Part shown: piece after piece, positions 1 through 7,577 of the stretch | Layout: the number at the start of each line of letters is the position of its first letter | Numbering within the stretch: the stretch's first letter is position 1 | DNA from: Acidobacteriota bacterium | GTDB taxonomy: Bacteria; Acidobacteriota; Terriglobia; Terriglobales; Acidobacteriaceae | Length of the DNA: 16,612 nt | Reading direction: 5' to 3' | NCBI GenBank assembly: GCA_021851625.1 | Contig: JAJZCX010000004.1 | Coordinates: forward strand, 1-16,612 | The notes under the pieces: generated by a model | What the model saw: the letters and a program-made list of their open reading frames with translations, nothing else | What the model was told of the DNA's origin: nothing | The model's database searches: none | Position numbers and translations under genes: made by a program

Positions 1-1687
1 AAGTATGATTGCCAATCTCCTGACCATCGCGGTAATAGCGTTTGAGCAGGCTGATGTCGTCCTGCGCTTCTTCGCCAATCACCATGAAGGTGCCAACAAC
101 CTGCTTCTGCTTGAGGATGTCGAGAACCTTCGGTGTCCAGGTGGGATCGGGGCCGTCGTCAAAGGTAAGCGCAACCTCATTCGGGTGATAGCCATACTGC
201 TCGACCGTGTATGACTGTGGGAAGGTATTGATCTGCTCTGAGACAAGCTGGTGCGTGTCCGCATCCTGCTCAATGGTGCGCTCACCGATCTGCGGCTCCC
301 CAACCACACGCAGAATGTCGCCGTCCCCTTCCGTGTTCACATCCTCGCCAGGCTGCATAGAGGCGAGCAGTTGGGGCGTGTTCGGATCCAGCGGATTATC
401 CCAGACCTTCCACAACGAGCGATCCTCTGAACCCAACCGCCAGAGCGCGAAGGTCTCAATGCCCAGCTCGCGCGCTGCGCGCATGGCATTCACCGCGGTC
501 ACCGCATCCAAATACCAAATCTGATGCTGCACGTGCGCATCTTCGTCATCGTAGGCGAAGTGCATGTTGAGCGAGTCTGAATCCAACTGCGGCGTCGCAT
601 CGGAATCCGAGGCCGCCTGCCAGGCGTCCTGCACGGCCATGTCATCCGTGTTGACCACATGCGATGGAATCAAACGACCATGCACGCGCTGCGGTTGCGA
701 AAGCGTCCAATCGTAGCCATAATTGCCGATGGCGCAGATCAATTTATTTTTTGGAACCAGTTTGAGCGCCACGCGCAGATTGTTGAGAAACCAATCCTGC
801 GAGGCAACCGGACCGGGCCCGCTGCCCGGTTCGTGCTGGTCGTAGTCCATCAAAATGATGCCATCGACGTTGGCGGAATAAAACTTCAAATCCCAATCGT
901 CGTCATCGACAGGCACGTTGATGTACAAACGCAGCCCCTTCGGGTGCATCCGCCCATAGAGGATGGAGATCAACTGGCGGTATCCGGGCTGCGCGTCCGT
1001 CGGGATCGCTTCAATATCCATCGACAGGCCGCGATAGTGCGGATTGGCCCCAAGAAAAACCATTATCTGATCTACGAAGCGCTCGCGCGCGTCAGGATCA
1101 TTCAAAAACGCTTCTGCAACGTTGGAGCTGAAGTCGCCGGTGAGCGGATTGAAGTTATTCACCAGCGGTAGCACGTCGGTGTCTTCCTTGGCTTCGGTGA
1201 TGGCGCGCATCACCTTGCCCTCTTGATCGACGTTGTGCACGCCGTCATGATCGACCACCGCGTAGGGGCGATTGTCTAGCGTAAATGCCGTCGGCGTGCC
1301 GTCGGGCGTGATGATGTGAATCCAGTCGGGAAAGAGCAGATCAATCTGATGGATGTGCTGTTTGAGCGAACTGTAGCTGGCCGGGTCGTAGTCCACGTAG
1401 TAGGCCGCGCGCAGTCCCGTACCGGAGTTCAACGGAATCTCTGTCGGGCGGCCCTTGCGATTCTTGCGCCGTGGATGGAGAACGGGCTTGCCGCGCGAGC
1501 TGTATTTCAGCGCGTGGAAGTTGCGCTTCTGCACCGGCAGCAAAAGCTCCGGCAGATGCTCGCGGTGAATGACGTTGAGACCGAAAGCGATCAAGACAAC
1601 GGTGGAAATAACCAGCACCACATCCAGCACGCGGCGCAGGCGCTTCCATCGTTTCCGCTCTGGATCATAAAAAATAGGATTCGACAT
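1..1687 (-). CDS. GH18-like / NodB polysaccharide deacetylase fusion, membrane-anchored (3' end outside window)
   Basis: The frame is open from ATG at 1687 to the window edge, giving 562 residues with no stop. A basic N-terminus leads into one membrane segment (about 20-40), so the rest should lie outside the inner membrane. Residues about 90-425 look like a GH18 family barrel: LSMDIE (222-226, candidate acid Glu225 with Asp223), DGIILMDYD (275-283) and ALWRLGSED (414-422) match the strand ends of YaaH-type GH18 proteins. Residues about 500-562 begin a NodB deacetylase: LTFDDGPD (507-514, metal-binding and catalytic Asp pair), GTFMVIG (532-538), and the edge cuts inside the second metal motif at GNHT (559-562). 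From family knowledge, this order is often followed by a GT2 synthase domain in one very long chain; that part is not visible here. The likely role is synthesis, deacetylation or trimming of an exported amino-sugar polymer. It is transcribed divergently from the glycosyltransferase at 1768. Confidence 0.88.
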   Translation of the reverse strand, partial: MSNPIFYDPERKRWKRLRRVLDVVLVISTVVLIAFGLNVIHREHLPELLLPVQKRNFHALKYSSRGKPVLHPRRKNRKGRPTEIPLNSGTGLRAAYYVDYDPASYSSLKQHIHQIDLLFPDWIHIITPDGTPTAFTLDNRPYAVVDHDGVHNVDQEGKVMRAITEAKEDTDVLPLVNNFNPLTGDFSSNVAEAFLNDPDARERFVDQIMVFLGANPHYRGLSMDIEAIPTDAQPGYRQLISILYGRMHPKGLRLYINVPVDDDDWDLKFYSANVDGIILMDYDQHEPGSGPGPVASQDWFLNNLRVALKLVPKNKLICAIGNYGYDWTLSQPQRVHGRLIPSHVVNTDDMAVQDAWQAASDSDATPQLDSDSLNMHFAYDDEDAHVQHQIWYLDAVTAVNAMRAARELGIETFALWRLGSEDRSLWKVWDNPLDPNTPQLLASMQPGEDVNTEGDGDILRVVGEPQIGERTIEQDADTHQLVSEQINTFPQSYTVEQYGYHPNEVALTFDDGPDPTWTPKVLDILKQKQVVGTFMVIGEEAQDDISLLKRYYRDGQEIGNHT

Positions 1688-1708
1688 AGGCAGAACGGTC
1701 TCTATCGC

Positions 1709-1737
1709 ATCGTAGTTTTCTGCACTGCCCACGTCAA
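1709..1737 (-). promoter_or_regulatory. sigma70-type promoter for the GH18-deacetylase gene
   Basis: On the minus strand, TTGACG (1737-1732) is followed by a spacer of exactly 17 bp and TACGAT (1714-1709). Each hexamer matches the consensus at five of six positions. The predicted start point, near 1702, leaves a leader of about 15 nt before the ATG at 1687. A GAG lies in that leader as a weak ribosome site. This is the best-formed promoter in the window. Confidence 0.6.
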
Positions 1738-1767
1738 ACGCAAAACCGCACGGTATCATCAAGGTCA

Positions 1768-3168
1768 ATGCTGCAACTGGTTCAACGCGCGCGGCTGCAT
1801 CTGCTGATCGCACTCGGTTTGGGGCTGGTGCTGCGTCTGTGGTGGGTGCACGCTTATCCACTGGTCGATGGCGACACTCTGCTCTACGGCGACATCGCCA
1901 AAAACTGGATGCAGCACGGCATCTACGGCCTCACCTCGCAAAGCGGCATTCGCCCCACGTTGATTCGTCTGCCGGGATATCCGCTATTTCTCGTCGCTTG
2001 CTTTCGAGTCTTTGGCATCGAGAATTATCGCGCAGTTTTGTTGGCGCAGATTGGCATCGATCTGGCCGGATGTCTGTTGATCGCGGGCCTGGCCGCACGC
2101 ACGCTCAGCCTGCGCGCAGGCGTCGCCGCGCTGTATCTGTCCGCGCTCTGTCCCTTCACGGCGAATTACGTGGTGACGCCGATGGCCGAGACGTTGACGC
2201 TCTTTACGATGGCGCTGGGCCTGTATGCGCTGGCGCGTTTTGTCGAGCGTCCCGCAATATCGGTCTGGTTTTGGATATTGGCGTTTGCCATCAGCTACTG
2301 CGCGCTGCTGCGCCCGGATGGAGCATTGCTCGGCGTGGTCTTGCTGCCGGGCATGGCGTGGTATGCGCAGAAAAAAATCTCCCCACAACGCGCAGTACTG
2401 CTGGCAATGCTCTGCGCTGTGATTGCACTGCTTCCCTTCTGCGCATGGACGCTGCGCAATGCACGCACGTTGCATGTCTTTCAGCCGCTGGCACCGCGCT
2501 CCGCTGCCGATCCCGGAGAATTTGTCGATACTGGCTGGAACCGCTGGGTGCAAAGCTGGTGCGTGGAGTTTACCTGCACAAATGAGATTTATTGGAACGA
2601 GGGCAGCGCTCCGCTGGCGACAAGCAATCTACCCGATCGCGCAATGGACACACCCGCCGAACGCTCCACAGTGCAAGCTCTCTTTGCAGAGCACAACGCC
2701 ACGCTTACCTTGACCCCAGAGATGGACGCGCAGTTCGCGCGCCTAGCCGAGGAGCGCGTGGCCCGGCATCCACTGCGCTTTTACGTGGTTTTTCCTGCGC
2801 TGCGACTGGCTGACATGTGGCTGCGTCCACGCACGGAGATGATTTGGATTGAGCTGCGCTGGTGGCAATACAGCCATCACAAAGAGGAAACGATTTTTGC
2901 GTGGAGCTATGCCGCGCTCAATCTGGCCTACATTATGCTCGCGGTTTTGGGGCTGCGGCGTGGCGTTCCGTTCCAGCCTGTGCTGGTGGGATATATCGCA
3001 TTGCGATGTATTTTATTGCTGACGCTGGAGACCCCGGAGCCTCGCTACACGCTCGAATGCTTTCCGATGATTTTTATTCTGGCGGCGGCGACGTTGGCAC
3101 ATTCAAAAACGTCAGCCCATTCTTCGCTGTCAGCAGCAGCCCCATCAGGCTCGGCCCCAGCAGCATGA
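1768..3168 (+). CDS. Polytopic membrane glycosyltransferase, GT39/ArnT-like
   Basis: This 466-residue protein has many hydrophobic segments starting at residue 10. It carries the early loop typical of GT39/GT83 (C superfamily) transferases: an acidic stretch DGDTLLYGD (34-42) after the first membrane helix, then RLPGYPLFL (67-75) before the second. Enzymes of this type use polyprenyl-phosphate-linked sugars and glycosylate lipids or proteins on the periplasmic face. The substrate cannot be read from the sequence. A soluble stretch of about 120 residues (about 235-350) precedes the last membrane helices. AAGG lies 3 nt before the ATG, and TATCAT at 1754-1759 could be a -10 box giving a very short leader. 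The last 25 or so residues are an Ala/Ser/Pro-rich tail with low third-position GC, unlike the rest of the gene. A conserved-looking frame lies antisense there. Divergent neighbour of the GH18-deacetylase, so a shared role in glycan export is plausible. Confidence 0.8.
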   Translation: MLQLVQRARLHLLIALGLGLVLRLWWVHAYPLVDGDTLLYGDIAKNWMQHGIYGLTSQSGIRPTLIRLPGYPLFLVACFRVFGIENYRAVLLAQIGIDLAGCLLIAGLAARTLSLRAGVAALYLSALCPFTANYVVTPMAETLTLFTMALGLYALARFVERPAISVWFWILAFAISYCALLRPDGALLGVVLLPGMAWYAQKKISPQRAVLLAMLCAVIALLPFCAWTLRNARTLHVFQPLAPRSAADPGEFVDTGWNRWVQSWCVEFTCTNEIYWNEGSAPLATSNLPDRAMDTPAERSTVQALFAEHNATLTLTPEMDAQFARLAEERVARHPLRFYVVFPALRLADMWLRPRTEMIWIELRWWQYSHHKEETIFAWSYAALNLAYIMLAVLGLRRGVPFQPVLVGYIALRCILLLTLETPEPRYTLECFPMIFILAAATLAHSKTSAHSSLSAAAPSGSAPAA

Positions 3169-3189
3169 TGGGGAACATCATGCTGCTGG
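3157..3189. terminator. Perfect 14-bp hairpin between convergent genes, probable bidirectional terminator
   Basis: CCAGCAGCATGATG (3157-3170), a 5-nt loop GGGAA, and CATCATGCTGCTGG (3176-3189) form a perfect 14-bp stem. The stop codon of the glycosyltransferase (3166-3168) lies inside the left arm. The hairpin starts 68 nt past the LolA-like stop codon on the other strand. There is no strong T-run on either side (only TTTT at 3194-3197 on plus), so termination is inferred from position and stability. Confidence 0.5.
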
Positions 3190-3257
3190 TGAATTTTGGA
3201 ATGGCATGATGCTGCACGAGCTTGGATGCGACCAGCGCGAAGGCCGGAGTGGTTCCG

Positions 3258-3995
3258 TTATTTTTGCACGGTATTGGTCTTCGAGGTCGTCTTGATGTGG
3301 AAGGCCGAGGCGGCCACACGCTTGTTGTAGCGAATGTTGCGGTAGAAAGCGGTGCGCATGTCGCCGGATGGCTCAAAGAATTGCTGCTTGAGCGAAAGGG
3401 CGCGCGTCGGATCCATCCAGATCGTGATATGCGTAAACATGCTGCGCACGCTGGCCTGCTTGCCCACCAAGTCGAGTTTGACGGTCTGCACTCCGTCAAT
3501 TGTCTCCACACCTTGGTCGTTGATCTCCCAATTTTTTTCCAGAGCGCTGCCGCTGCCGCCGAAGCCGAGCGTTAGAAAGCTCTCAAACCGCTCCTGATTT
3601 TTTCCGGCGTGGAGCACGGTCATCTGATCGATGGCAGGCTGATAAAACTCCAGCACTCCGTCCTTGTAGACGACCTCTTTGGCATCGGGCTGGCCGTTGA
3701 ATTTTTTCACGTGCGCGGCCATTTCCGTGGTGTCGCCGCTGCGCAGAAAATCAATGGTTCCGATCTGGGTGTCGGTGTTGTCCACGACGCGCTCATATTG
3801 ATCCCATTGAAAATCGGCCTGCGCGGAACGGAAGTTCTTCGCAGCAGCATCGATTTGCGCCAGCACAGAGCGCAGCGCGTTGGCTGGCTTCTGCTGCGCG
3901 TCCGCAACAGGCAGCATCATGCAGACTGCACCAAGAAGCATCGCGCTGGCGCGCAGTCGTTTTCCCAAGCGATTCTTTTGTAAATCCAAATTCAT
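3258..3995 (-). CDS. LolA-like periplasmic (outer-membrane lipoprotein carrier fold) protein
   Basis: This 245-residue exported protein has a basic N-terminus, a hydrophobic core (about 16-30) and a likely signal cleavage after Ala-Asp-Ala at 33. The mature part has the layout of the LolA/LolB superfamily: an initial helix with LAQIDAAAKNFRSAQADF, then strands that run 'G.I.F.....', 'KEVVYKDGVLEFYQP', 'FLTLGFGGSG', and near the end 'ITIWMDPTRALSLKQQFFEPSGD'. That last part is the usual 'D..T.LP.....F...G' region of LolA-like proteins. Its cargo is unknown; classic LolA carries lipoproteins across the periplasm, but this family branch is diverse. It is the last clear gene of the mutY-serS cluster, 42 bp after the small membrane protein. 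AAGGA lies about 11 nt before the ATG, a little far. Confidence 0.72.
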   Translation of the reverse strand: MNLDLQKNRLGKRLRASAMLLGAVCMMLPVADAQQKPANALRSVLAQIDAAAKNFRSAQADFQWDQYERVVDNTDTQIGTIDFLRSGDTTEMAAHVKKFNGQPDAKEVVYKDGVLEFYQPAIDQMTVLHAGKNQERFESFLTLGFGGSGSALEKNWEINDQGVETIDGVQTVKLDLVGKQASVRSMFTHITIWMDPTRALSLKQQFFEPSGDMRTAFYRNIRYNKRVAASAFHIKTTSKTNTVQK

Positions 3996-4037
3996 TCGCG
4001 TGACGATCCTTAAGGGTATTTCCAGCGCACAGCGCAG

Positions 4038-4403
4038 CTAACGACGCACCCAGACGCGATAGGCCGTAGCGGAGCCATCAGCGCCCAGCATGGTTTGATA
4101 GTGGTCGATATTGACGCCGCCTGAGATGGGCGCGATGGCAGCCTTCAATTCCTTTTGTAGCGCGCGCGCGTCAGCCGCTGGGGCCAGCGCGCTGGCGTTG
4201 ATTTGATACACGAAGCTGTCCTTGCCGTCGCTCTGGATTAGTACCCCGCTCGGCGGCAGCAGGTGCGCTGGGGGCGCGTCTTTGAAGTCGATGACGCGCG
4301 GCGCGATGAAGATGAAGGCGAGGATCAGCGTGACCATCACATCATAGTGAAAGCTGCCCCGCTCGTAGGTCCAGAAAAGATAGGTGCGTAGGATTCGCAA
4401 CAT
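4038..4403 (-). CDS. Small single-pass membrane protein of unknown function
   Basis: The ATG at 4403 gives 121 residues and has an excellent ribosome site, GAGGAG with a 7-nt spacer. That site overlaps the end of serS, whose stop lies 11 bp upstream of this start, so translation is probably coupled. The open frame extends further upstream into serS but that part is not needed. The N-terminus (MLRILRTYLFWTYERGSFHYD) is aromatic and basic, followed by one membrane helix (about 22-36, VMVTLILAFIFIAPRV), then a roughly 85-residue domain with alternating strands and a helix (about 82-95). The layout resembles small ExbD-type accessory proteins, one helix plus a periplasmic domain, but I see no diagnostic ExbD motif. 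The function is not recognised. Position between serS and the LolA-like gene suggests an envelope role. Confidence 0.8.
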   Translation of the reverse strand: MLRILRTYLFWTYERGSFHYDVMVTLILAFIFIAPRVIDFKDAPPAHLLPPSGVLIQSDGKDSFVYQINASALAPAADARALQKELKAAIAPISGGVNIDHYQTMLGADGSATAYRVWVRR

Positions 4404-4414
4404 TGCCGTACTCC

Positions 4415-5704
4415 TCAGCGAGTGTACATCTCCAGCATGGTTTGGCCATTCATATAAGGCACCAGCACCTCTGGTACGCGCACGCAGCCATCGGCCTGCT
4501 GGTAGTTTTCCAAAATCGCCAGCCAAGTGCGGCCCACGGCCAGACCGCTGCCGTTGAGCGTGTGCACCAGCTCGGCCTTTTTTTGCCCCGGCGCGCGGAA
4601 GCGGATATTGGCGCGACGCGCTTGGAAGGCTTCAAAGTTCGAACACGAAGAAATTTCGCGGTATGTATTCTGGCCCGGCAGCCAGACCTCAATGTCATAG
4701 GTCTTGGCCGAAGAGAAGCCCATGTCGCCGGTGCAGAGGCATACCACGCGATAGGGCAGCTCCAATTTTTGCAGGATGGACTCCGCATCGCGTGTTAATT
4801 TTTCATGCTCGTCCTGCGATTGCTCCGGCGCGACAAACTTGACCAACTCCACCTTTTGAAATTGATGCTGGCGAATCAAGCCGCGCACATCTTTGCCATA
4901 CGATCCGGCCTCGGAGCGAAAGCAGGGAGAGTAGGCCGTGAGCGCGAGTGGCAATTGCTTGGCGTCGAGGGTCTCGTCGCGGAAGAGATTGGTGACGGGC
5001 ACCTCTGCAGTGGGGATGAGCCAGTGGTCGCTGTCCTCGCAATGAAACAAATCTTCCGCAAATTTCGGCAATTGACCGGTGCCAAAGAGCGAGGCGGCGT
5101 TGACCATGTAGGGCGGCAGCACCTCAGTGTATCCATGCTCGCGCGTGTGCACATCGAGCATGAAGTTGGCCAGAGCGCGTTCCAAGCGCGCGCCGTTTTG
5201 CCAATACACAGCAAAACGCGCGCCAGAAATTTTTGCCGCGCGATCAAAATCAAGAATGCCAAGCTGCTCGCCAACCTCCCAATGCGGCTTGGGTGCGAAA
5301 TCAAAGGAGCGGATCGTCCCCCAGCGGCGAACTTCAACATTGTCGTCGGCGCTTTTGCCCACGGGCACGCTGGCGTGGGGCAGGTTGGGAATCTGGTGCA
5401 GCACGGCGCGCATGGCCTCTTCCGCAGCAACGGCCTCGGCCTCCAAGCGCTCGGCATCTTCCTTGAGCGCGCGCGTACGATCCATCTGCGCGGTTGCATC
5501 CTGGCCGGATTTTTTCAGTTGCGCAACCTGCTCGGAGATTTGATTGCGCTCGGCCTTCAACTTCTCCACTTGGGTAATCGCGCCGCGACGGCGCAGGTCG
5601 AGCGTCTCAAAACCGGAGAGCAGCGCCTCGGCGTCCACGCCGCGCTGCGAGAGTTTTTCCTTGACCAGCGCGAGGTTCGCGCGCACAAATGCCAGATCGA
5701 GCAT
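4415..5704 (-). CDS. serS: Seryl-tRNA synthetase
   Basis: This 429-residue class II aminoacyl-tRNA synthetase attaches serine to tRNA-Ser (and tRNA-Sec where present) in the cytoplasm. The start MLDLAFVRANLALVKEKL is typical. Residues about 27-100 form the long antiparallel coiled-coil arm that reads the long variable arm of the tRNA. The catalytic core carries motif 1 around GYTEVLPPYMVN (191-202), the TAE serine-site motif (232-234), motif 2 from FRSEAGSYGKDVRG (262-275) through RQHQFQKVE (278-286), and motif 3 GLAVGRTWLAILEN (387-400). The length is normal for the bacterial enzyme. AAGG lies only 2 nt before the ATG. It is in the middle of the minus-strand cluster, 38 bp after the exported protein encoded upstream. 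Confidence 0.98.
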   Translation of the reverse strand: MLDLAFVRANLALVKEKLSQRGVDAEALLSGFETLDLRRRGAITQVEKLKAERNQISEQVAQLKKSGQDATAQMDRTRALKEDAERLEAEAVAAEEAMRAVLHQIPNLPHASVPVGKSADDNVEVRRWGTIRSFDFAPKPHWEVGEQLGILDFDRAAKISGARFAVYWQNGARLERALANFMLDVHTREHGYTEVLPPYMVNAASLFGTGQLPKFAEDLFHCEDSDHWLIPTAEVPVTNLFRDETLDAKQLPLALTAYSPCFRSEAGSYGKDVRGLIRQHQFQKVELVKFVAPEQSQDEHEKLTRDAESILQKLELPYRVVCLCTGDMGFSSAKTYDIEVWLPGQNTYREISSCSNFEAFQARRANIRFRAPGQKKAELVHTLNGSGLAVGRTWLAILENYQQADGCVRVPEVLVPYMNGQTMLEMYTR

Positions 5705-5742
5705 GGCCTTATTGTACGGGATGCCCTGGGGTCGCGGTGCGG

Positions 5743-6300
5743 CTACTGCGCGAGGGATTTGTAGTGTACGGTACGCTGCTCAACGATTTCGTTTGAGCTT
5801 TTTCCGTCACCACTGCTGGGGTGATGCACTTGGAGTTGCCCGGTCAGGACGTAGTAGCCCTCTTCGTCGCGCTCCTGCACATCACCACGCTGGATGGTTC
5901 CGTCAAAGGAGTACCAAAGGCCGTGGACAATCTTGGTGGCAAATTGCAGTTGGTTGCCGTGGATGGAGGTGTGGTCAAAGAAGTAGGTGAGCGGAGTGCC
6001 TTTGTCGGTTTCCGCGTCGCCGAGCCGGGCGATATAGCCCTTGAGTTTGCCGTGGTGGATGTCAATTTCGATGGATTCGTTGTTGTGGTCGAAGGCGTAG
6101 GAGCCGGAGACATCTGCGGTCAAGGCAACCGACTCGGATTGCGGCTGCGCGCTGGGCGTTGTTCGCATTTGCGCCATAACGGGCAGGCAGTACAAGCTGA
6201 GCATGGCCACCAACCATGTACACGGGCGTGCACCAGCTACCGTCCCATGGAACCAACTGTGCTGAGAATCCCGACGCAATTGCGATTTGGATCTGCGCAT
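5743..6300 (-). CDS. Exported protein of unknown function
   Basis: The ATG at 6300 gives 185 residues and has AGGA 5 nt upstream. That site overlaps the stop of mutY, so the two genes are 7 bp apart and probably cotranscribed. An upstream in-frame extension would run inside mutY and lacks support. A long basic N-terminus (1-26) precedes a hydrophobic stretch CTWLVAMLSLYCLPVMA (27-43), which fits a signal peptide cleaved after Ala43. The mature protein (about 140 residues) is rich in alternating polar and hydrophobic residues with many glycines, so probably beta-rich: GSYAFDHNNESIEIDIHHGKL, 'TYFFDHTSIHGNQL', 'GLWYSFDGTIQRGD', 'GYYVLTGQLQVHH'. A calycin or lipocalin-like barrel is possible, but I recognise no named family. 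Confidence 0.75.
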   Translation of the reverse strand: MRRSKSQLRRDSQHSWFHGTVAGARPCTWLVAMLSLYCLPVMAQMRTTPSAQPQSESVALTADVSGSYAFDHNNESIEIDIHHGKLKGYIARLGDAETDKGTPLTYFFDHTSIHGNQLQFATKIVHGLWYSFDGTIQRGDVQERDEEGYYVLTGQLQVHHPSSGDGKSSNEIVEQRTVHYKSLAQ

Positions 6301-6307
6301 ATGGTTC

Positions 6308-7456
6308 CTATTCTTCTCCTGCATCCACGTTTGCCACATTCCGCCGCTGGCCATACGGCGACGGCTGCGGACCATGGGCCACCGGTGCAGGCAGCAGATG
6401 GGAGTTCGACGGATCCGCCGTCCCATCCAGCGGGCGCGGCATCATCTGCAGGTGCATTAGAATTTTGCGCGTTACGCCGGTTAGTGGCAAGTCCTGCAAG
6501 GCGATGCCGTTGGCCCAACAGATTTCGCGGCCTTCGGACTGAAGTTCCTCCTCAGCCACGCCCCCATCATAGACGGTGACCATATATTGCGTGTGGGTAA
6601 TGGTGTGCATGGTGCGCCATACCGGATGCTGGCGATGCATTTGTACCGGATCAGCCAGTGGCAACTCCCACATGCCCGACATCTGCGCAGCATCCGTAGG
6701 CCTGCGCAATAACAGAACCTGCGGAGGGTTTTTTTTGCTTCTGCGCAACACCTGATACGCAATGTTCACCTTGTTCGTTCTGGGTCGCACCACGGTTGGG
6801 TGCTCCCCTTGCGTGCGGCAAAACTCCCGCACCGGACATTGAATGCATGCAGGCTGGCGCGGGTGGCAGAGCATCGCACCCAACTCCATCATGGCTTGGT
6901 TGAAGGTTCCGGCTTCCTCAGGGGCAAGCAATCTTTGCGCCATGACATCAATACGCTTGCGCATCTGCGCGTTGACCGTGGTTGCGCCCATCAGCCGCAT
7001 GATGACACGCTCCACATTGCCATCAACAACCGCCACCGGCTCACCAAACGCGATGCTGGCCACAGCACCTGCGGTATATTTGCCCACGCCAGGCAGCTTG
7101 AGCAAATCTAGATAGGTCTGCGGCATTTTGCCATGATGACTATCCATGATCAGCCGAGCCGCCTCATGCAGTTTGCGCGCGCGCTTGTAGTATCCCAGCC
7201 CGCTCCACCGTGCGAGGATTTCATCCTCCCCCGCCAAAGCAAGCGCCGGAACAGTGGGATAGATCGCGATAAAGGCGCGGTAGACGCGCGTCATGGAGGC
7301 CACGCGCGTCTGTTGCAGCATAATCTCAGAGACCCAGATTTTGTATGGATCGCGCGTACGGCGCCATGGCAGGTCGCGTGCGTGCACGGAATACCACCAC
7401 AACAGCGCCTTGCGGAACGCCTGCAAATGTTCTCCACGCAACGGCAGGGCTTTCAT
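6308..7456 (-). CDS. mutY: A/G-specific adenine glycosylase (MutY)
   Basis: This base-excision repair enzyme removes adenine mispaired with 8-oxoguanine. With the ATG at 7456 the protein has 382 residues. Catalytic Glu44 lies in SEIMLQQTRV, the helix-hairpin-helix is LPGVGKYTAGA (121-131), and the catalytic Asp145 lies in AVVDGNVERV. The iron-sulfur loop has the right C-x6-C-x2-C-x5-C spacing (Cys197, 204, 207, 213). Residues about 225-345 form the C-terminal NUDIX-like domain that senses 8-oxoG, with GMWELPL and HTITHTQY in expected places. A tail of about 35 residues rich in Pro and His follows. The frame is open to a TTG at 7528, but those extra residues are not family-like and overlap a hairpin. 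No Shine-Dalgarno precedes the chosen ATG, and TACAAT sits 7 nt upstream of it, so a leaderless mRNA is possible. Confidence 0.96.
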   Translation of the reverse strand: MKALPLRGEHLQAFRKALLWWYSVHARDLPWRRTRDPYKIWVSEIMLQQTRVASMTRVYRAFIAIYPTVPALALAGEDEILARWSGLGYYKRARKLHEAARLIMDSHHGKMPQTYLDLLKLPGVGKYTAGAVASIAFGEPVAVVDGNVERVIMRLMGATTVNAQMRKRIDVMAQRLLAPEEAGTFNQAMMELGAMLCHPRQPACIQCPVREFCRTQGEHPTVVRPRTNKVNIAYQVLRRSKKNPPQVLLLRRPTDAAQMSGMWELPLADPVQMHRQHPVWRTMHTITHTQYMVTVYDGGVAEEELQSEGREICWANGIALQDLPLTGVTRKILMHLQMMPRPLDGTADPSNSHLLPAPVAHGPQPSPYGQRRNVANVDAGEE

Positions 7457-7524
7457 AGCTTTGATTGTAGCTGCGGTGGATTGCGCAACGCTGCCCCGCA
7501 GCCCAGGGCTTGCATCTATCTCCG

Positions 7525-7556
7525 GCAAGGCCGCTCTGGAGCAGACGCGGCCTTGC
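7525..7556. terminator. Strong hairpin after the radical SAM gene, possible terminator
   Basis: Arms GCAAGGCCGC (7525-7534) and GCGGCCTTGC (7547-7556) are perfectly complementary. The stem continues with TCTG/CAGA past a single bulged C, closing on a 3-nt loop. It lies 22 nt past the radical SAM stop on the minus strand and 69 nt before the mutY start. No T-run follows it on the minus strand, so it could be a terminator, a processing site or an mRNA 3' stabiliser. Confidence 0.45.
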
Positions 7557-7577
7557 TCTTGTGCGCAGTGAACCGGC

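Noticed and set aside
659..1807. Plus-strand frames at 659-1171 and 1316-1807
   Set aside because: They are antisense to the GH18-deacetylase gene, whose continuous 562-codon frame and motifs explain the region. The second also runs across the divergent promoter region.
1839..2585. Second plus-strand frame (248 codons) within the glycosyltransferase gene
   Set aside because: The translation is Arg/Ser/His-rich without membrane helices, while the overlapping frame encodes an intact polytopic transferase with family motifs.
4805..5764. Long open frame on the plus strand opposite serS (319 codons)
   Set aside because: It lies antisense to an unmistakable seryl-tRNA synthetase and shows no family features of its own.
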